Shown: positions 9,446 through 19,326, counted from the stretch's first letter. The stretch is 62,442 bases of DNA from JAVBPB01 sp031549965 (GCA_031549965.1 JAVBPB010000079.1:1-62442), one strand, 5' to 3'. Made by a program: numbers and translations. The notes: generated by a model not told the origin, from the letters alone.

Positions 9446-10804
9446 TTATTGAGGTGTTAATTTTTTAGTGATAATCTCAATAGTATTTTGTAGGGATATA
9501 TCATTATGCAGTTGCTTTTCTATTTTATCAATGCCATGCAGTATAGTTGTATGATCCCTTTTTCCTAATAGTTGTCCAATATTTGATAGAGGAGTATTAA
9601 CTATCTTACGGCATAGATACATTGCAATTTGTCTAGGGTAAACGATGTTTTTACTTCTATTTTGAGATATAATATCATTAGCTGTTATAGAAAAATGATC
9701 TGCTACTGTATTTATAATAAGTATTGGTGTTATTTCCTGATTTGCGTCTTGAGATATCATATCTTTAAGTGCTTCTTCTGCTACATTAACATCAAGTATC
9801 CTGTTTTTTAATGTGGAAAATGCTGCTACTTTGTTTAAAGCACCTTCTAATTCTCTAATGTTTGATTTAATATTGTTGGCAATATATTTAAGTACTTCGT
9901 TATCTATATTTAAACCATCCATTTCTTCTTTTTTCTTTAATATAGCCATACGTGTTTCATAATCAGGAGATTGAATGTCAACTGTAAGTCCCCATTCAAA
10001 CCTTGATCTTAACCTATCTTCTAAAGTTTCAATATCTTTAGGTGGCTTATCACTTGATATAATTATTTGTTTTTTTGATTCGTGTAAAGTGTTAAAGGTA
10101 TGGAAAAATTCTTCCTGAGTACCTTGCTTTCCTATTATGAATTGAATATCATCAATTAAAAGAACATCAATGTTACGATATTTTTCTCTAAATTCTTTTG
10201 TTGAAAGGCTTTCATTACGGATTGATTCAATAAGTTCTGTAGTAAAAACTTCAGAAGTTACATATAATACTTTAGAACTTGGATTTCTTTGTAATATAAA
10301 ATGTGCAATTGAATGCATTAAGTGAGTTTTACCAAGTCCAGCTCCTCCATATATGTAAAGCGGGTTATAAACTTCCGCAGGGGATTCAGCTACAGCTAAA
10401 GAAGCAGCATGAGCTAAATTGTTATTAGAACCAACAACAAATGTATCAAATGTATACTTAACATTTAATCCATTATTTGATATTTTCTTCTTTGGAGGAA
10501 GAACGCTCTTTTTTTCAATAGCTTTTTGTGCCTGAGTAGATGAAATAAATTCAAGTTCCAAATCTATATCACTATTGATTGTTTCCTCAATCGCAACTTT
10601 AAGTGGAGCACCATATTTTTTCTTTATAAAATCAATTCCAAGTTGCTGTTCTTCATTGACCAAAAGAATTACCAAATTACCTTCAACATCATATATTTCT
10701 AAAGGTTTTAACCATGTTTTAAATGATACCTCAGAAACATCATGTTCTTTTTTTAAAGAATCCAAAATACGTTCCCAATTTTCTTGAATTATGTTTTTCA
10801 TCAT
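9446..10804 (-). CDS. dnaA: Chromosomal replication initiator DnaA
   Basis: A 452-residue AAA+ initiator. Domain I is residues 1 to about 85, a short linker follows, Walker A GGAGLGKT is at 153-160, Walker B is LLIDDIQF, and the C-terminal domain IV carries the DnaA-box-binding signature GKRDHTTILHGI. The start is ATG 10804 or the adjacent ATG 10801, both placed by TAGGGGG just upstream. DnaA boxes on both sides of the gene allow autoregulation and origin function. Confidence 0.98.
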   Translation of the reverse strand: MMKNIIQENWERILDSLKKEHDVSEVSFKTWLKPLEIYDVEGNLVILLVNEEQQLGIDFIKKKYGAPLKVAIEETINSDIDLELEFISSTQAQKAIEKKSVLPPKKKISNNGLNVKYTFDTFVVGSNNNLAHAASLAVAESPAEVYNPLYIYGGAGLGKTHLMHSIAHFILQRNPSSKVLYVTSEVFTTELIESIRNESLSTKEFREKYRNIDVLLIDDIQFIIGKQGTQEEFFHTFNTLHESKKQIIISSDKPPKDIETLEDRLRSRFEWGLTVDIQSPDYETRMAILKKKEEMDGLNIDNEVLKYIANNIKSNIRELEGALNKVAAFSTLKNRILDVNVAEEALKDMISQDANQEITPILIINTVADHFSITANDIISQNRSKNIVYPRQIAMYLCRKIVNTPLSNIGQLLGKRDHTTILHGIDKIEKQLHNDISLQNTIEIITKKLTPQ

Positions 10805-10902
10805 AATCCCCCTAATTATAATTTTGCATGTAACTATATCTTATACTAAAATTAGTAAATTATCAATGAAAAAAAAATTTTATTTTTATAATTTGGGGAT
10901 AA

Positions 10903-11143
10903 TGTGGAAAAAATATGTGGAAAAAGTTGAAAAACGAACAAAAAAAATGTGTTATCCACAAAAAAATACATACTTACACACATTATGTTAATAACTTTAT
11001 AAAATTTATCCACAAATTAATTTATTGGAAAATAAAATAAATTTATCCAAACTTTAACTTATACAAAAGTTAGTCACATTGTTATCCACAAGTTATCAAC
11101 AATTTGTGGATAACTTTATGTTAATTAAATTTTTTGTGGATAC
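10903..11143. other. oriC: oriC, upstream-of-dnaA DnaA-box cluster
   Basis: Perfect TTATCCACA boxes are at 10952-10960, 11006-11014, 11082-11090 and, inverted, 11105-11113. Near-matches are at 11043-11051, 11093-11101, and on the minus strand 10903-10911, 10916-10924 and 11135-11143. With the dnaA-dnaN cluster this makes a bipartite origin like that of Bacillus subtilis (incAB plus incC). The whole 10805-11281 spacer has no gene. Confidence 0.88.
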
Positions 11144-11165
11144 TTTGGCATTTTTTTAATTGGTA

Positions 11166-11194
11166 TAGACAAAATTAATTAATATTGATATTAT
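11166..11194 (+). promoter_or_regulatory. Promoter of the zinc-ribbon gene
   Basis: TAGACA (11166-11171), 17-bp spacer, TATTAT (11189-11194), about 85 bp upstream of the 11282 start and just outside the DnaA-box cluster. Confidence 0.5.
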
Positions 11195-11281
11195 ATAGTT
11201 ATTGTATGTGTTTTTTGTTGAGAAGTGATGCTTTGCCTTAAAAAACTGAATTAAAGTCAAAAGACTAATAAGGAGAACACT

Positions 11282-11671
11282 ATGGGACAAATAGTAGATT
11301 TAAAATGCAAAAAATGCCATAAAGAATATAATGCAAAATTGGGCATAGGACTACTACATTTTAATATAAACAATATAAGTAAATCTTTTAGTAAAGATGT
11401 TGAAGATAAAATTATGGATATTGCAAAAAATCATAAATTAGAAGATTATTTATTTAATAATGTTTTGATCAAATGTGATAAATGTAAAAAAATCTATTCT
11501 AAGCCGTATATAAAGATTAAGTATGATAAAGATAGGGTTTTTGAATATGGTAGTGAATGTACTTATTGTGGTGTGAAAGGTAAGATTTTAGATATTAGTA
11601 AGAAAGAGGATTTAATCTGTTTTGATTGTAAGAATTTATTTGATGTTCAAATTGTTGGTATTTGGGATTAA
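11282..11671 (+). CDS. Hypothetical zinc-ribbon protein
   Basis: A 129-residue protein of unknown function. It has four CxxC knuckles: CKKC near residue 9, CDKC near 64, CTYC near 92 and CFDC near 117. Spacing suggests two zinc ribbons, N-terminal and C-terminal, around a charged helical middle. The SD AAGGAG precedes ATG 11282. It is the first rightward gene after the origin, between the DnaA boxes and rpmH, with no clear operon partner. A nucleic-acid-binding role is possible but not shown. Confidence 0.7.
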   Translation: MGQIVDLKCKKCHKEYNAKLGIGLLHFNINNISKSFSKDVEDKIMDIAKNHKLEDYLFNNVLIKCDKCKKIYSKPYIKIKYDKDRVFEYGSECTYCGVKGKILDISKKEDLICFDCKNLFDVQIVGIWD

Positions 11672-11778
11672 TTTTTTATGGGATGATGGTTTTGTGATAA
11701 TGGAACATAATATTTCTTTAAATTAATAAATTAAAAATGCATTTTATCCATATAATCATTAAATGTAAGTAAATATTA

Positions 11779-11807
11779 CTTGACGTAGTGAAAGTTAGAT
11801 TATATAA
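11779..11807 (+). promoter_or_regulatory. Promoter of rpmH
   Basis: TTGACG (11779-11784), 17-bp spacer, perfect TATAAT (11802-11807), about 75 bp upstream of rpmH, as expected for a strongly expressed ribosomal protein gene. Confidence 0.75.
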
Positions 11808-11882
11808 TAGATATGATATTTTTTAAAATAGAATAAATATGCTTACCATAAATATTGGTATATTAAAAGGAGGTGTTTAATA

Positions 11883-12017
11883 ATGAAAATGACATTTCAG
11901 CCTAAAAAAAGATCAAGATCTAAAGTCCATGGATTTAGAGCAAGAATGAGTACAGCTAATGGAAGAAAAGTTTTATCAAAAAGAAGAGCTAAGGGCAGAC
12001 ATCAATTATCAGCATAA
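11883..12017 (+). CDS. rpmH: 50S ribosomal protein L34
   Basis: A 44-residue, very basic protein of the large ribosomal subunit, starting MKMTFQPKKRSRSKVHGF and containing the family core FRARMSTANGRKVL. The SD is AGGAGG. The downstream gap has a hairpin (about 12040-12075, TTAGC/GCTAA around complementary A and T runs) that could reduce read-through into rnpA, giving more L34 than RnpA transcript. Confidence 0.97.
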   Translation: MKMTFQPKKRSRSKVHGFRARMSTANGRKVLSKRRAKGRHQLSA

Positions 12018-12116
12018 TAAAAATTTGGAAATCGAATAAGTTTAGCGTAAAAAAACAATGTTTTTTTGTGCTAACTTTATGATTTCATTTTGATTTATAA
12101 TTTAACTTAGGAGATT

Positions 12117-12452
12117 TTGAAATTGTCAGAATCATTAAAAAATAATGAGCAATTTAAAAATGTTTATACTAATGGTAAATCCTTTGCAAATAAATATTTG
12201 ATTATGTATTTACTTGAGAACAATTTACAGTTTAATAGATTAGGTATTTCGGTTAGCAAAAAGGTTGGAAATAGTGTAGTTAGGCATAGGGTTACCAGAT
12301 TAATAAGAGAAAGTTTTAGACTAAATAATCATAAATTAAAAGTTGGATATGATATAGTAATAGTTGCGAGAGTTTTATCCAAAGATAAGAAATATAATGA
12401 TATTGGCAGTGCTTTTATACATTTATGCAAAATTCATAAAATTTTATTATAA
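12117..12452 (+). CDS. rnpA: Ribonuclease P protein component
   Basis: About 110 residues: the protein subunit of RNase P, which assists the catalytic RNA in tRNA 5' maturation. The family signature is near residues 49-65 (VSKKVGNSVVRHRVTRLIRE). The start is a TTG: 12117 is only three bases after AGGAG, whereas TTG 12123 is nine bases after it, so the protein may begin two residues later. It follows rpmH and precedes yidD, the universal order. Confidence 0.93.
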   Translation: MKLSESLKNNEQFKNVYTNGKSFANKYLIMYLLENNLQFNRLGISVSKKVGNSVVRHRVTRLIRESFRLNNHKLKVGYDIVIVARVLSKDKKYNDIGSAFIHLCKIHKILL

Positions 12453-12471
12453 AATTAAAGAGATGATTAAA

Positions 12472-12696
12472 ATGAGTAGATTAATAAGAAGGATATTGAT
12501 ATTTTTAATAAAAATATATAGAAAATATATTTCACCATTAAAATTAAGATCTTCCTGCATCTATACTCCAACTTGTTCTTTATATGCAATACAAGCTTTA
12601 GAAAAATATGGTATAATAAAGGGATTATACTTAACAATAAAGAGAATATTAAGATGCCATCCTTTTGCTAAGGGTGGATATGATCCTGTTCCATAA
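12472..12696 (+). CDS. yidD: Membrane protein insertion efficiency factor YidD
   Basis: A 74-residue protein associated with YidC-dependent membrane insertion. Visible family features are the N-terminal amphipathic helix (IRRILIFLIKIYRKYISPL), the three-cysteine core (CIYTPTCSLYA, RCHPF) and the ending GGYDPVP. The frame is open upstream into rnpA, but the start at ATG 12472 (or 12463) fits family length and the purine-rich AAAGAG just upstream. It sits between rnpA and yidC. Confidence 0.9.
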   Translation: MSRLIRRILIFLIKIYRKYISPLKLRSSCIYTPTCSLYAIQALEKYGIIKGLYLTIKRILRCHPFAKGGYDPVP

Positions 12697-12714
12697 TTTA
12701 AGGAGGATAATAAT

Positions 12715-14043
12715 TTGTTTGATATTTTATTAACAAAAAGTAATAATTTTATATTAGGGCCTGTTTCGGCGGTTTTAGGTGAAATATTAAATTTACTTTA
12801 TAATTTTTTAGGTAATTTTGGTATAGTTAACATAGGTATTACAATAATACTATTTAATTTTGTTGTTAAGTCATTAATGATACCATTAACTCTTAAACAA
12901 CAAAAATTTTCAAAATTGTCATCAAAGATGAACCCTGAATTAACAAAGATAACAAGTAAGTATAAAAATAAAAAGGATGACGTTTCCTTAAGAAAACAAC
13001 AAGAAGAAACACAGGCTGTATATGCAAAGTATGGAGCATCTCCAACTGCGGGATGTTTACCTCTTTTAATTCAATTTCCAATTATGATAGCATTATATCA
13101 GATTATATATAAGATACCTGCATATGTGGATTCTATTAAAAATACTTACTTAAATATAGTTAATGAGATTATTAAAGTTAATGGATATAGTACAGTTTTA
13201 GAAGAGTTTGCTACTGAAAAAAGAATTAATGTAGATAAACTTAATCTAATAGGTGAGAATTTTAATTCTGATCATATTATTGATATAATTTCAAAATTTG
13301 CATCTTCTGATTGGAGTATTTTGATCGAGAAACTTAATAACTTACAAAATATTCCTGATTTGCAGAATGTTATTAATTCAAATGTTGAAGTTATTAACAG
13401 GACTAATATGTTTTTTGGCGGTATTAATATAGCAGATGCACCAGGATTTTTATTTCCTGGAATTATAATACCTATATTAGCTGGTTTAACTCAGTATATC
13501 AGTACTAAGATGATAAGTACTAATAATACAATGGATGCTACTAATCCAATGGCTCAGTCACTTAAAACGATGAATGTTATTATGCCATTTATGTCAGCAT
13601 TCTTTTGTTTAACACTTCCAGCAGGTATTGGTTTATACTGGATTTCAAGTAGTGTATTTACAATTGTACAGCAATTCTTTGTAAATAAACATTTAGACAA
13701 AATTGATATGGAACAGCTTATTGAGAAGAATGTAGAAAAGAGAAAGAAAAAATTAGAAAAAATGGGAATTGATCCTAATAAACCATTACCAAAACCAGAT
13801 TATACTGATAGACTATCTAAGAACAGACCTAATGCTACAGTTAATCAAAGTACTAAGTCTATATCTGAAAAAGCAAAGATGAGTACAAAGAAAGATGATG
13901 ATTATATTAATAATCAAAATTCTAACACTGATGATAGTAAGAATATCGATAATGGAAATGATTCTAATAATGGTAAACCGGGAAGTGTAGCATATTATGC
14001 TAATTTACTTAAGAACAAGAATTATGATAAGGGGGATAAATAG
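12715..14043 (+). CDS. yidC: Membrane protein insertase YidC/Oxa1
   Basis: A 442-residue insertase of the Oxa1 superfamily. The core has five membrane segments: the first around residues 30-55 (IGITIILFNFVVKSLMIPLTL), then the coiled cytoplasmic loop, PTAGCLPLLIQFPIMIALYQ and the C-terminal pair ending GIGLYWISSSVFTIVQQF. A roughly 100-residue hydrophilic, Asn/Asp/Lys-rich tail follows. A long loop (about residues 140-240) sits between the second and third segments. The start is TTG 12715, with AGGAGG upstream; no clear N-terminal lipobox is seen. It precedes jag, its usual partner. Confidence 0.93.
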   Translation: MFDILLTKSNNFILGPVSAVLGEILNLLYNFLGNFGIVNIGITIILFNFVVKSLMIPLTLKQQKFSKLSSKMNPELTKITSKYKNKKDDVSLRKQQEETQAVYAKYGASPTAGCLPLLIQFPIMIALYQIIYKIPAYVDSIKNTYLNIVNEIIKVNGYSTVLEEFATEKRINVDKLNLIGENFNSDHIIDIISKFASSDWSILIEKLNNLQNIPDLQNVINSNVEVINRTNMFFGGINIADAPGFLFPGIIIPILAGLTQYISTKMISTNNTMDATNPMAQSLKTMNVIMPFMSAFFCLTLPAGIGLYWISSSVFTIVQQFFVNKHLDKIDMEQLIEKNVEKRKKKLEKMGIDPNKPLPKPDYTDRLSKNRPNATVNQSTKSISEKAKMSTKKDDDYINNQNSNTDDSKNIDNGNDSNNGKPGSVAYYANLLKNKNYDKGDK

Positions 14044-14045
14044 CT

Positions 14046-14723
14046 ATGGATTTTGTAGAATTTTCAGGTAAGACTGTAGACGATGCTTTATGCGAGGCAT
14101 TAATTAAATTACAAACTACAAGTGAAAATATTGAGTATGAAATAATTGAAAAAGGCAGTGCTGGGTTTTTAGGGTTTAATAGTAAATTAGCTAAGATACG
14201 AGCGAAGAAGAAATTTAATATTGAAGATGCTATTATAGAGTTTTTAGAGAAAATATTTGTAGCTATGAAAATTACAGTTAAAATTGATCTTAAATATAAC
14301 AAGGAAGACGGTATAGTTGATATCGATTTAAGCGGAGATGAGATGGGTGTTTTAATTGGAAAACGTGGACAGACATTAGATTCTTTACAATATTTAACTA
14401 GTTTAGTAGCTAACAAAGAAAGTGATAAATATTTAAAAGTTAAAATGGATACTGAAAACTATAGGGAAAGAAGAAAAGAGACTTTAGAAAACTTAGCAAA
14501 AAATATAGCATATAAAGTTAAGAGAACTAAAAAGTCAGTTTCATTAGAACCTATGAATCCATATGAAAGAAGAGTAATTCATTCGGTTCTTCAAAATGAT
14601 AAATATGTTGAAACTCATAGTGAAGGTGAAGAACCATACAGAAGAGTTGTAGTGTCTATTAAAAAACATAATTATAATAAAAATAATAATTATAGAAATA
14701 GCAATTATAATAATAATAAGTAA
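14046..14723 (+). CDS. jag: RNA-binding protein Jag/KhpB
   Basis: A 225-residue protein with Jag-N (residues 1 to about 50, MDFVEFSGKTVDDAL), a KH domain with the variant motif IGKRGQTLDSLQYL, and an R3H domain (NPYERRVIHSVL). The tail is Asn/Tyr/Lys-rich. The family binds RNA together with KhpA and affects cell-shape and division genes. It is 2 bp after yidC and followed by a terminator. Confidence 0.92.
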   Translation: MDFVEFSGKTVDDALCEALIKLQTTSENIEYEIIEKGSAGFLGFNSKLAKIRAKKKFNIEDAIIEFLEKIFVAMKITVKIDLKYNKEDGIVDIDLSGDEMGVLIGKRGQTLDSLQYLTSLVANKESDKYLKVKMDTENYRERRKETLENLAKNIAYKVKRTKKSVSLEPMNPYERRVIHSVLQNDKYVETHSEGEEPYRRVVVSIKKHNYNKNNNYRNSNYNNNK

Positions 14724-14730
14724 CTATTAC

Positions 14731-14760
14731 AGCCGATAGATAATTTTCTGTCGGCTTTAT
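14731..14760 (+). terminator. Terminator after jag
   Basis: The arms AGCCGATAGA (14731-14740) and TCTGTCGGCT (14747-14756) form a 10-bp stem with one G-T pair and a 6-nt loop, followed by TTAT. It ends the rnpA-yidD-yidC-jag transcript. Confidence 0.65.
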
Positions 14761-14854
14761 AAATACTTGACTTATTTTTTTGGCTGACATTTAATACCAA
14801 TTTAGAAATTAGGTTTAAAATATTAGTACTTAAATTAAAATGGAGATGAATTTT

Positions 14855-16231
14855 ATGAATAGGGATACAATAGCTGCTATAACAACAGCTATGAGTAATG
14901 CCGGAATTGGAATTATTAGAATTAGTGGAGATAATGCTCTTAATATTATAGATAAAATATATAGATCGAAAAACGGAAATAAAATTATATCGAAACAAAA
15001 ATCACACACAATTCATTATGGCTATATATTTGATAATAATACTGTTATTGATGAAGTTATTATTTTAATTATGAAAGCACCGAATTCCTATACAGTTGAA
15101 GATGTAATTGAAATTAATTGCCATGGTGGTGTGGTTGTAATGAAGAAGATATTGGAGTTAATATTAAAGAAAGGTGCAAGGTGTGCAGAGCCGGGAGAAT
15201 TTACAAAAAGGGCTTTTTTAAATGGAAGAATAGATCTTTCACAAGCAGAAGCAGTAATTGATATTATTAATTCCAAAAATGATTTTGCATTAAGAAGTTC
15301 AATAAATCAATTAAAGGGAAGTATATTAAATAAGATTAAGGAGTTAAGAAAAATAATTATAACTGATATTGCATTTATAGAAGCATCCTTAGATGATCCT
15401 GAACATATTGATTTAGATGATTTTTCAGATAGATTACTTATTAATATTAATAAGATTAACGATGAACTTAATATATTACTATCATCAGTTGATAATGGAA
15501 GGTTATTAAAAGAAGGAATTAAAACAGTTATTATAGGCAAACCCAATGTCGGGAAGTCTTCCTTACTTAATATATTAGTCGGCGAAGACAGAGCAATCGT
15601 TACTGATATACCAGGAACAACAAGAGACAGTTTAGAAGAAACCATTAATATAAATGGAATTTTGTTAAATATAATTGACACAGCAGGTATTAGAAATACT
15701 GAAGACATAGTTGAAAAAATAGGTGTAGAAAGATCTATTAAATATATTGATAATGCAGATTTAATATTGTATGTAGTTGATGCCTCAGTAAATTTGGATG
15801 AAAATGATGAAAATATAATAAAATTAATTAAGGATAAAAAATCAATAGTTTTATTAAATAAATCTGATCTTAAAATGATATTAAGCAGTGAATCTTTAGA
15901 AAGTATGATAGGAAAGTCAGTTGTTAATATTTCTGCAAAAGAGAATTTAGGATTTGAAAGGTTATATGAAGTAATAAAAGAAATGTTTTTCAGTGGAAAT
16001 TTAGATTTTAATAATGAGGTTTTAATTACTAATATCAGGCATAAAGAATCGATTATAGAAACAATTAAAAGTATAAATCAGGTTAAAGAAAGTATAATAA
16101 ATCAAATGCCAGAAGATTTTTATTCAATAGATTTAATGAATGCCTACGTGGAGCTTGGCAAAATTATTGGTGAATCTTTAGAGGAAGATTTAATTGATAA
16201 AATCTTTAGTGAGTTTTGTATGGGAAAATAA
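14855..16231 (+). CDS. mnmE: tRNA modification GTPase MnmE (TrmE)
   Basis: About 458 residues. With MnmG it installs the carboxymethylaminomethyl group on U34 of certain tRNAs. The N-terminal tetrahydrofolate-binding domain starts NRDTIAAITTAMSNAGIG, the G domain has Walker A GKPNVGKSS, switch GTTRD, DTAG and NKSD, and the protein ends in the essential FCMGK cysteine motif. I chose ATG 14855 because GGAG (14842-14845) sits nine bases before it; the upstream ATG 14840 overlaps that SD. Confidence 0.96.
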   Translation: MNRDTIAAITTAMSNAGIGIIRISGDNALNIIDKIYRSKNGNKIISKQKSHTIHYGYIFDNNTVIDEVIILIMKAPNSYTVEDVIEINCHGGVVVMKKILELILKKGARCAEPGEFTKRAFLNGRIDLSQAEAVIDIINSKNDFALRSSINQLKGSILNKIKELRKIIITDIAFIEASLDDPEHIDLDDFSDRLLININKINDELNILLSSVDNGRLLKEGIKTVIIGKPNVGKSSLLNILVGEDRAIVTDIPGTTRDSLEETININGILLNIIDTAGIRNTEDIVEKIGVERSIKYIDNADLILYVVDASVNLDENDENIIKLIKDKKSIVLLNKSDLKMILSSESLESMIGKSVVNISAKENLGFERLYEVIKEMFFSGNLDFNNEVLITNIRHKESIIETIKSINQVKESIINQMPEDFYSIDLMNAYVELGKIIGESLEEDLIDKIFSEFCMGK

Positions 16232-16246
16232 ATTGGAGGAATTGTA

Positions 16247-18118
16247 ATGACTCATATATTTGAAGAATATGATGTAGTTATAGTGGGATCAGGACATGCA
16301 GGTTGTGAAGCAGCTCTTTCTTGTGCTAGACTTTCATTAAAGACTATAATGTTTACAGTTAGTTTGGATAGTATAGCACTTATGGCATGTAACCCTAACA
16401 TTGGAGGAAGTTCTAAGGGACATTTGGTTAAAGAAATTGATGCCCTAGGTGGAGAGATGGGAAAGGTAATAGATAAAACATTTATCCAATCAAAGATGCT
16501 TAATAAGTCAAAGGGGCCGGCAGTTCATTCACTTCGTGCACAAGCTGATAAGCAAGAATATACTAAGGAAATGCGAAAAAGAATAGAGAATACACAAAAT
16601 CTTACATTAAAGCAAGCTGAAGTATGTGAAATATTAGTAAAAGATCAAAAAATATTAGGTGTTAAATTATATTCAGGAGCAGTATATTATACCAAGGCAG
16701 TTATTCTTTGTACAGGAACTTACTTAAAGCCAAGATGTATTTATGGTGATGTAAGTACATATACAGGACCAAATGGATTAATGCCTGCAAATCATCTTTC
16801 CGAGTCGTTAAAAAACCTTGGAATTGAGATTTATCGTTTTAAAACTGGTACCCCAGCAAGGATTGATAAAAGATCTATAGACTTTTCAAAAATGGAGGAA
16901 CAGTTTGGTGATGAAATCGTGGTACCTTTTTCCTTTTCAACTGATCCTAAAGATGTACAGATCGATCAGGTATCTTGCTGGTTAACATATACCAATGAAG
17001 AAACTCATAATATTATTAGAGAAAACATTGATCGATCACCTCTATATTCAGGTGAAATTGAAGGTACAGGTCCAAGATATTGTCCTTCTATTGAAGATAA
17101 GGTAGTTAAATTTGCTGATAAAAATAGACATCAGGTATTTATTGAACCAGAGGGAAATTATACTAATGAGATGTATATAGCTGGTATGTCAAGCTCTCTT
17201 CCTGAAGATGTTCAATATAAGATGTATAGATCAGTTAAGGGTCTTGAGAATGCTAATATAGTTAGAAATGCATATGCTATAGAATATGATTGTATAAATC
17301 CAATGCAGCTTAATCCAACTTTAGAGTTTAAGTCAATAGAAGGTTTATATAGTGCAGGTCAAATTAATTGCAGCTCGGGTTATGAAGAGGCGGCAGCTCA
17401 GGGACTTATAGCAGGAATCAATGCCAGTATGAAAATACTTTCTAAGGATCAGATAGTACTTGATCGATCAGAATCATATATAGGGGTATTAATAGATGAT
17501 TTGGTAACCAAAGAAACTAAAGAACCTTATCGTATGATGACTTCAAGAGCAGAATATAGGTTATTATTAAGGCAAGATAATGCTGATTTAAGATTAACTA
17601 AGATAGGTTATCAGGTTGGTCTTATTAATGAAGATACTTATAATAAAGTAGTTGAAAAACAGATATTAGTAGAAAATGAAATACAAAGACTTGATAAGAC
17701 AAATATAGGTGCTAATAAAGAAGTTCAGTTATTGTTAGAAAGGCATAATAGCTCTGAATTAAAAACAGGAACTAATATGAAAGAGCTTATAAGAAGACCA
17801 GAATTATCTTATGAAATACTAGAATCAATTGATAAGGATAGAAAGCCTTTACCTGAGGATGTTATAGAGCAGGTAAATATTAATATAAAATATGAAGGAT
17901 ATATTGATAGACAATTAAAGCAGGTTGAACAATTTAAAAAACTTGAGAATAAAAAATTATCAAAGGATTTAGATTATTCAACAATATATGGTTTAAGAAT
18001 CGAAGCTAGACAAAAATTAAATCAAATAAAGCCATTATCAATTGGACAGGCATCAAGAATATCTGGAGTAACTCCGGCGGATATTTCCGTATTATTAGTT
18101 TCATTAGGTATGAATTAA
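16247..18118 (+). CDS. mnmG: tRNA uridine-5-carboxymethylaminomethyl modification enzyme MnmG
   Basis: A 623-residue FAD-dependent partner of MnmE. The N-terminal dinucleotide fold is GSGHAGCEAALSCARL, followed by the family blocks NPNIGGSSKGHLVKEIDALG, GTGPRYCPSIEDK and GYEEAAAQGL, with a C-terminal helical domain that contacts MnmE. It has a strong GGAGG SD 15 bp after mnmE and is followed by rsmG, so the three are likely co-transcribed. Confidence 0.97.
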   Translation: MTHIFEEYDVVIVGSGHAGCEAALSCARLSLKTIMFTVSLDSIALMACNPNIGGSSKGHLVKEIDALGGEMGKVIDKTFIQSKMLNKSKGPAVHSLRAQADKQEYTKEMRKRIENTQNLTLKQAEVCEILVKDQKILGVKLYSGAVYYTKAVILCTGTYLKPRCIYGDVSTYTGPNGLMPANHLSESLKNLGIEIYRFKTGTPARIDKRSIDFSKMEEQFGDEIVVPFSFSTDPKDVQIDQVSCWLTYTNEETHNIIRENIDRSPLYSGEIEGTGPRYCPSIEDKVVKFADKNRHQVFIEPEGNYTNEMYIAGMSSSLPEDVQYKMYRSVKGLENANIVRNAYAIEYDCINPMQLNPTLEFKSIEGLYSAGQINCSSGYEEAAAQGLIAGINASMKILSKDQIVLDRSESYIGVLIDDLVTKETKEPYRMMTSRAEYRLLLRQDNADLRLTKIGYQVGLINEDTYNKVVEKQILVENEIQRLDKTNIGANKEVQLLLERHNSSELKTGTNMKELIRRPELSYEILESIDKDRKPLPEDVIEQVNINIKYEGYIDRQLKQVEQFKKLENKKLSKDLDYSTIYGLRIEARQKLNQIKPLSIGQASRISGVTPADISVLLVSLGMN

Positions 18119-18137
18119 TTTTGAAAGGTTAATGTAG

Positions 18138-18869
18138 ATGAATGATTTAAGTTTATTTATTAAGGGGTTAGAAGAGTTAGAAATTAAGCTTTCTGATGAA
18201 CAAATTAATCAATTTATTAATTATTACGATTTGCTTATTGAATGGAATAAGGTAATGAATCTAACTGCCATAACAGATTTTAATGAAGTTATTAATAAAC
18301 ATTTTTTAGATAGTTTACTTCTAAAAAGAGAGATTAATATGTCAAATAATTTATCATTAATTGATGTAGGTACAGGTGCAGGGTTTCCAGGAATTCCATT
18401 AAAAATTGCTTTTCCAAACATAGAAGTTGTATTGTTAGACTCGCTAAATAAAAGGATTAGTTTTTTAAATGAAGTAATTGATGAATTAGAATTAAAAAGA
18501 ATTAAAACAATACATGGCAGGGCTGAAGACTACGGAAGAGATCCTTTATACAGGGAGAATTTTGATTTATGTGTTTCAAGGGCAGTATCTAATTTAGTGT
18601 CTTTATCTGAGTATTGTATTCCATTCATAAAGACAGGTGGTAAGTTTATTTCCTATAAGTCAGAAAGTGTAGACAGCGAATTAAATGATTCAAAAAAAGC
18701 AATTGAATTATTAGGTGGTCAATTGATAAAAAAATCAGTAATAAGACTACCTAATACAGACATAGACAGAGCTTTTATAATTATAGAAAAAACAAAATCT
18801 ACTCCAAAAAGGTATCCAAGAAAGGCTGGAACCCCAACTAAAGAACCAATTTTAAATAAGGAGAAATAA
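18138..18869 (+). CDS. rsmG: 16S rRNA m7G527 methyltransferase RsmG
   Basis: A 243-residue SAM-dependent methyltransferase (GidB) that modifies G527 of 16S rRNA; loss in other bacteria gives low-level streptomycin resistance. The SAM-binding motif is DVGTGAGFPGIPLKI. Other blocks are HFLDSLL and CVSRAVSNL. A basic C-terminal tail (TPKRYPRKAGTPTKEP) is usual for the family. It lies 19 bp after mnmG and 1 bp before the GNAT gene. Confidence 0.95.
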   Translation: MNDLSLFIKGLEELEIKLSDEQINQFINYYDLLIEWNKVMNLTAITDFNEVINKHFLDSLLLKREINMSNNLSLIDVGTGAGFPGIPLKIAFPNIEVVLLDSLNKRISFLNEVIDELELKRIKTIHGRAEDYGRDPLYRENFDLCVSRAVSNLVSLSEYCIPFIKTGGKFISYKSESVDSELNDSKKAIELLGGQLIKKSVIRLPNTDIDRAFIIIEKTKSTPKRYPRKAGTPTKEPILNKEK

Positions 18870-18870
18870 T

Positions 18871-19326
18871 ATGATCCAAGGAAAATATTTATTAATAGGC
18901 AGTGATATATCTGAATGTCTAAATATTAGAAGTGAAGTTTTTGTTAATGAACAAGGAGTATCAAAGGATATAGAGTACGATGAACTTGATAGTCAAGCAA
19001 TTCATGGATTGGTCGAAGACAATGGAAGATATGTAGCTACAGGAAGAATTATAAAATATGGTGATAATATCTTTAAATTAGGTAGGGTAGCTGTTCTAAA
19101 AGAAGAAAGAGGTAAAGGCTTTGGTGATTTTGTAGTGCGTATGTTGTGTGATAAAGCTTTTATCCTTGGTGCAAAGGAGATAGTAGCAGGTGTTCAACTG
19201 CATGCAGTTGAATTTTATGAAAAAATAGGTTTTGTAAAATTTGGTGAAGAATTTTATGAAGCCAACATAAAGCATATAATGATGAAATTGACACAGGAAG
19301 ATATATGTAAGAAATGTCAAAGGTAG
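18871..19326 (+). CDS. GNAT family N-acetyltransferase (ElaA-like)
   Basis: A 151-residue acyltransferase. The start region IRSEVFVNEQGVSKDIEYDE matches the ElaA/YjcF-type GNAT pattern, the acetyl-CoA site is around LKEERGKGFGDFVV, and GAKEIVAGVQLHAVEFYEKIGF is the usual C-terminal block. The substrate is unknown. It has its own AAGGAG SD and follows rsmG directly. The C-terminus has CKKC, possibly incidental. Confidence 0.85.
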   Translation: MIQGKYLLIGSDISECLNIRSEVFVNEQGVSKDIEYDELDSQAIHGLVEDNGRYVATGRIIKYGDNIFKLGRVAVLKEERGKGFGDFVVRMLCDKAFILGAKEIVAGVQLHAVEFYEKIGFVKFGEEFYEANIKHIMMKLTQEDICKKCQR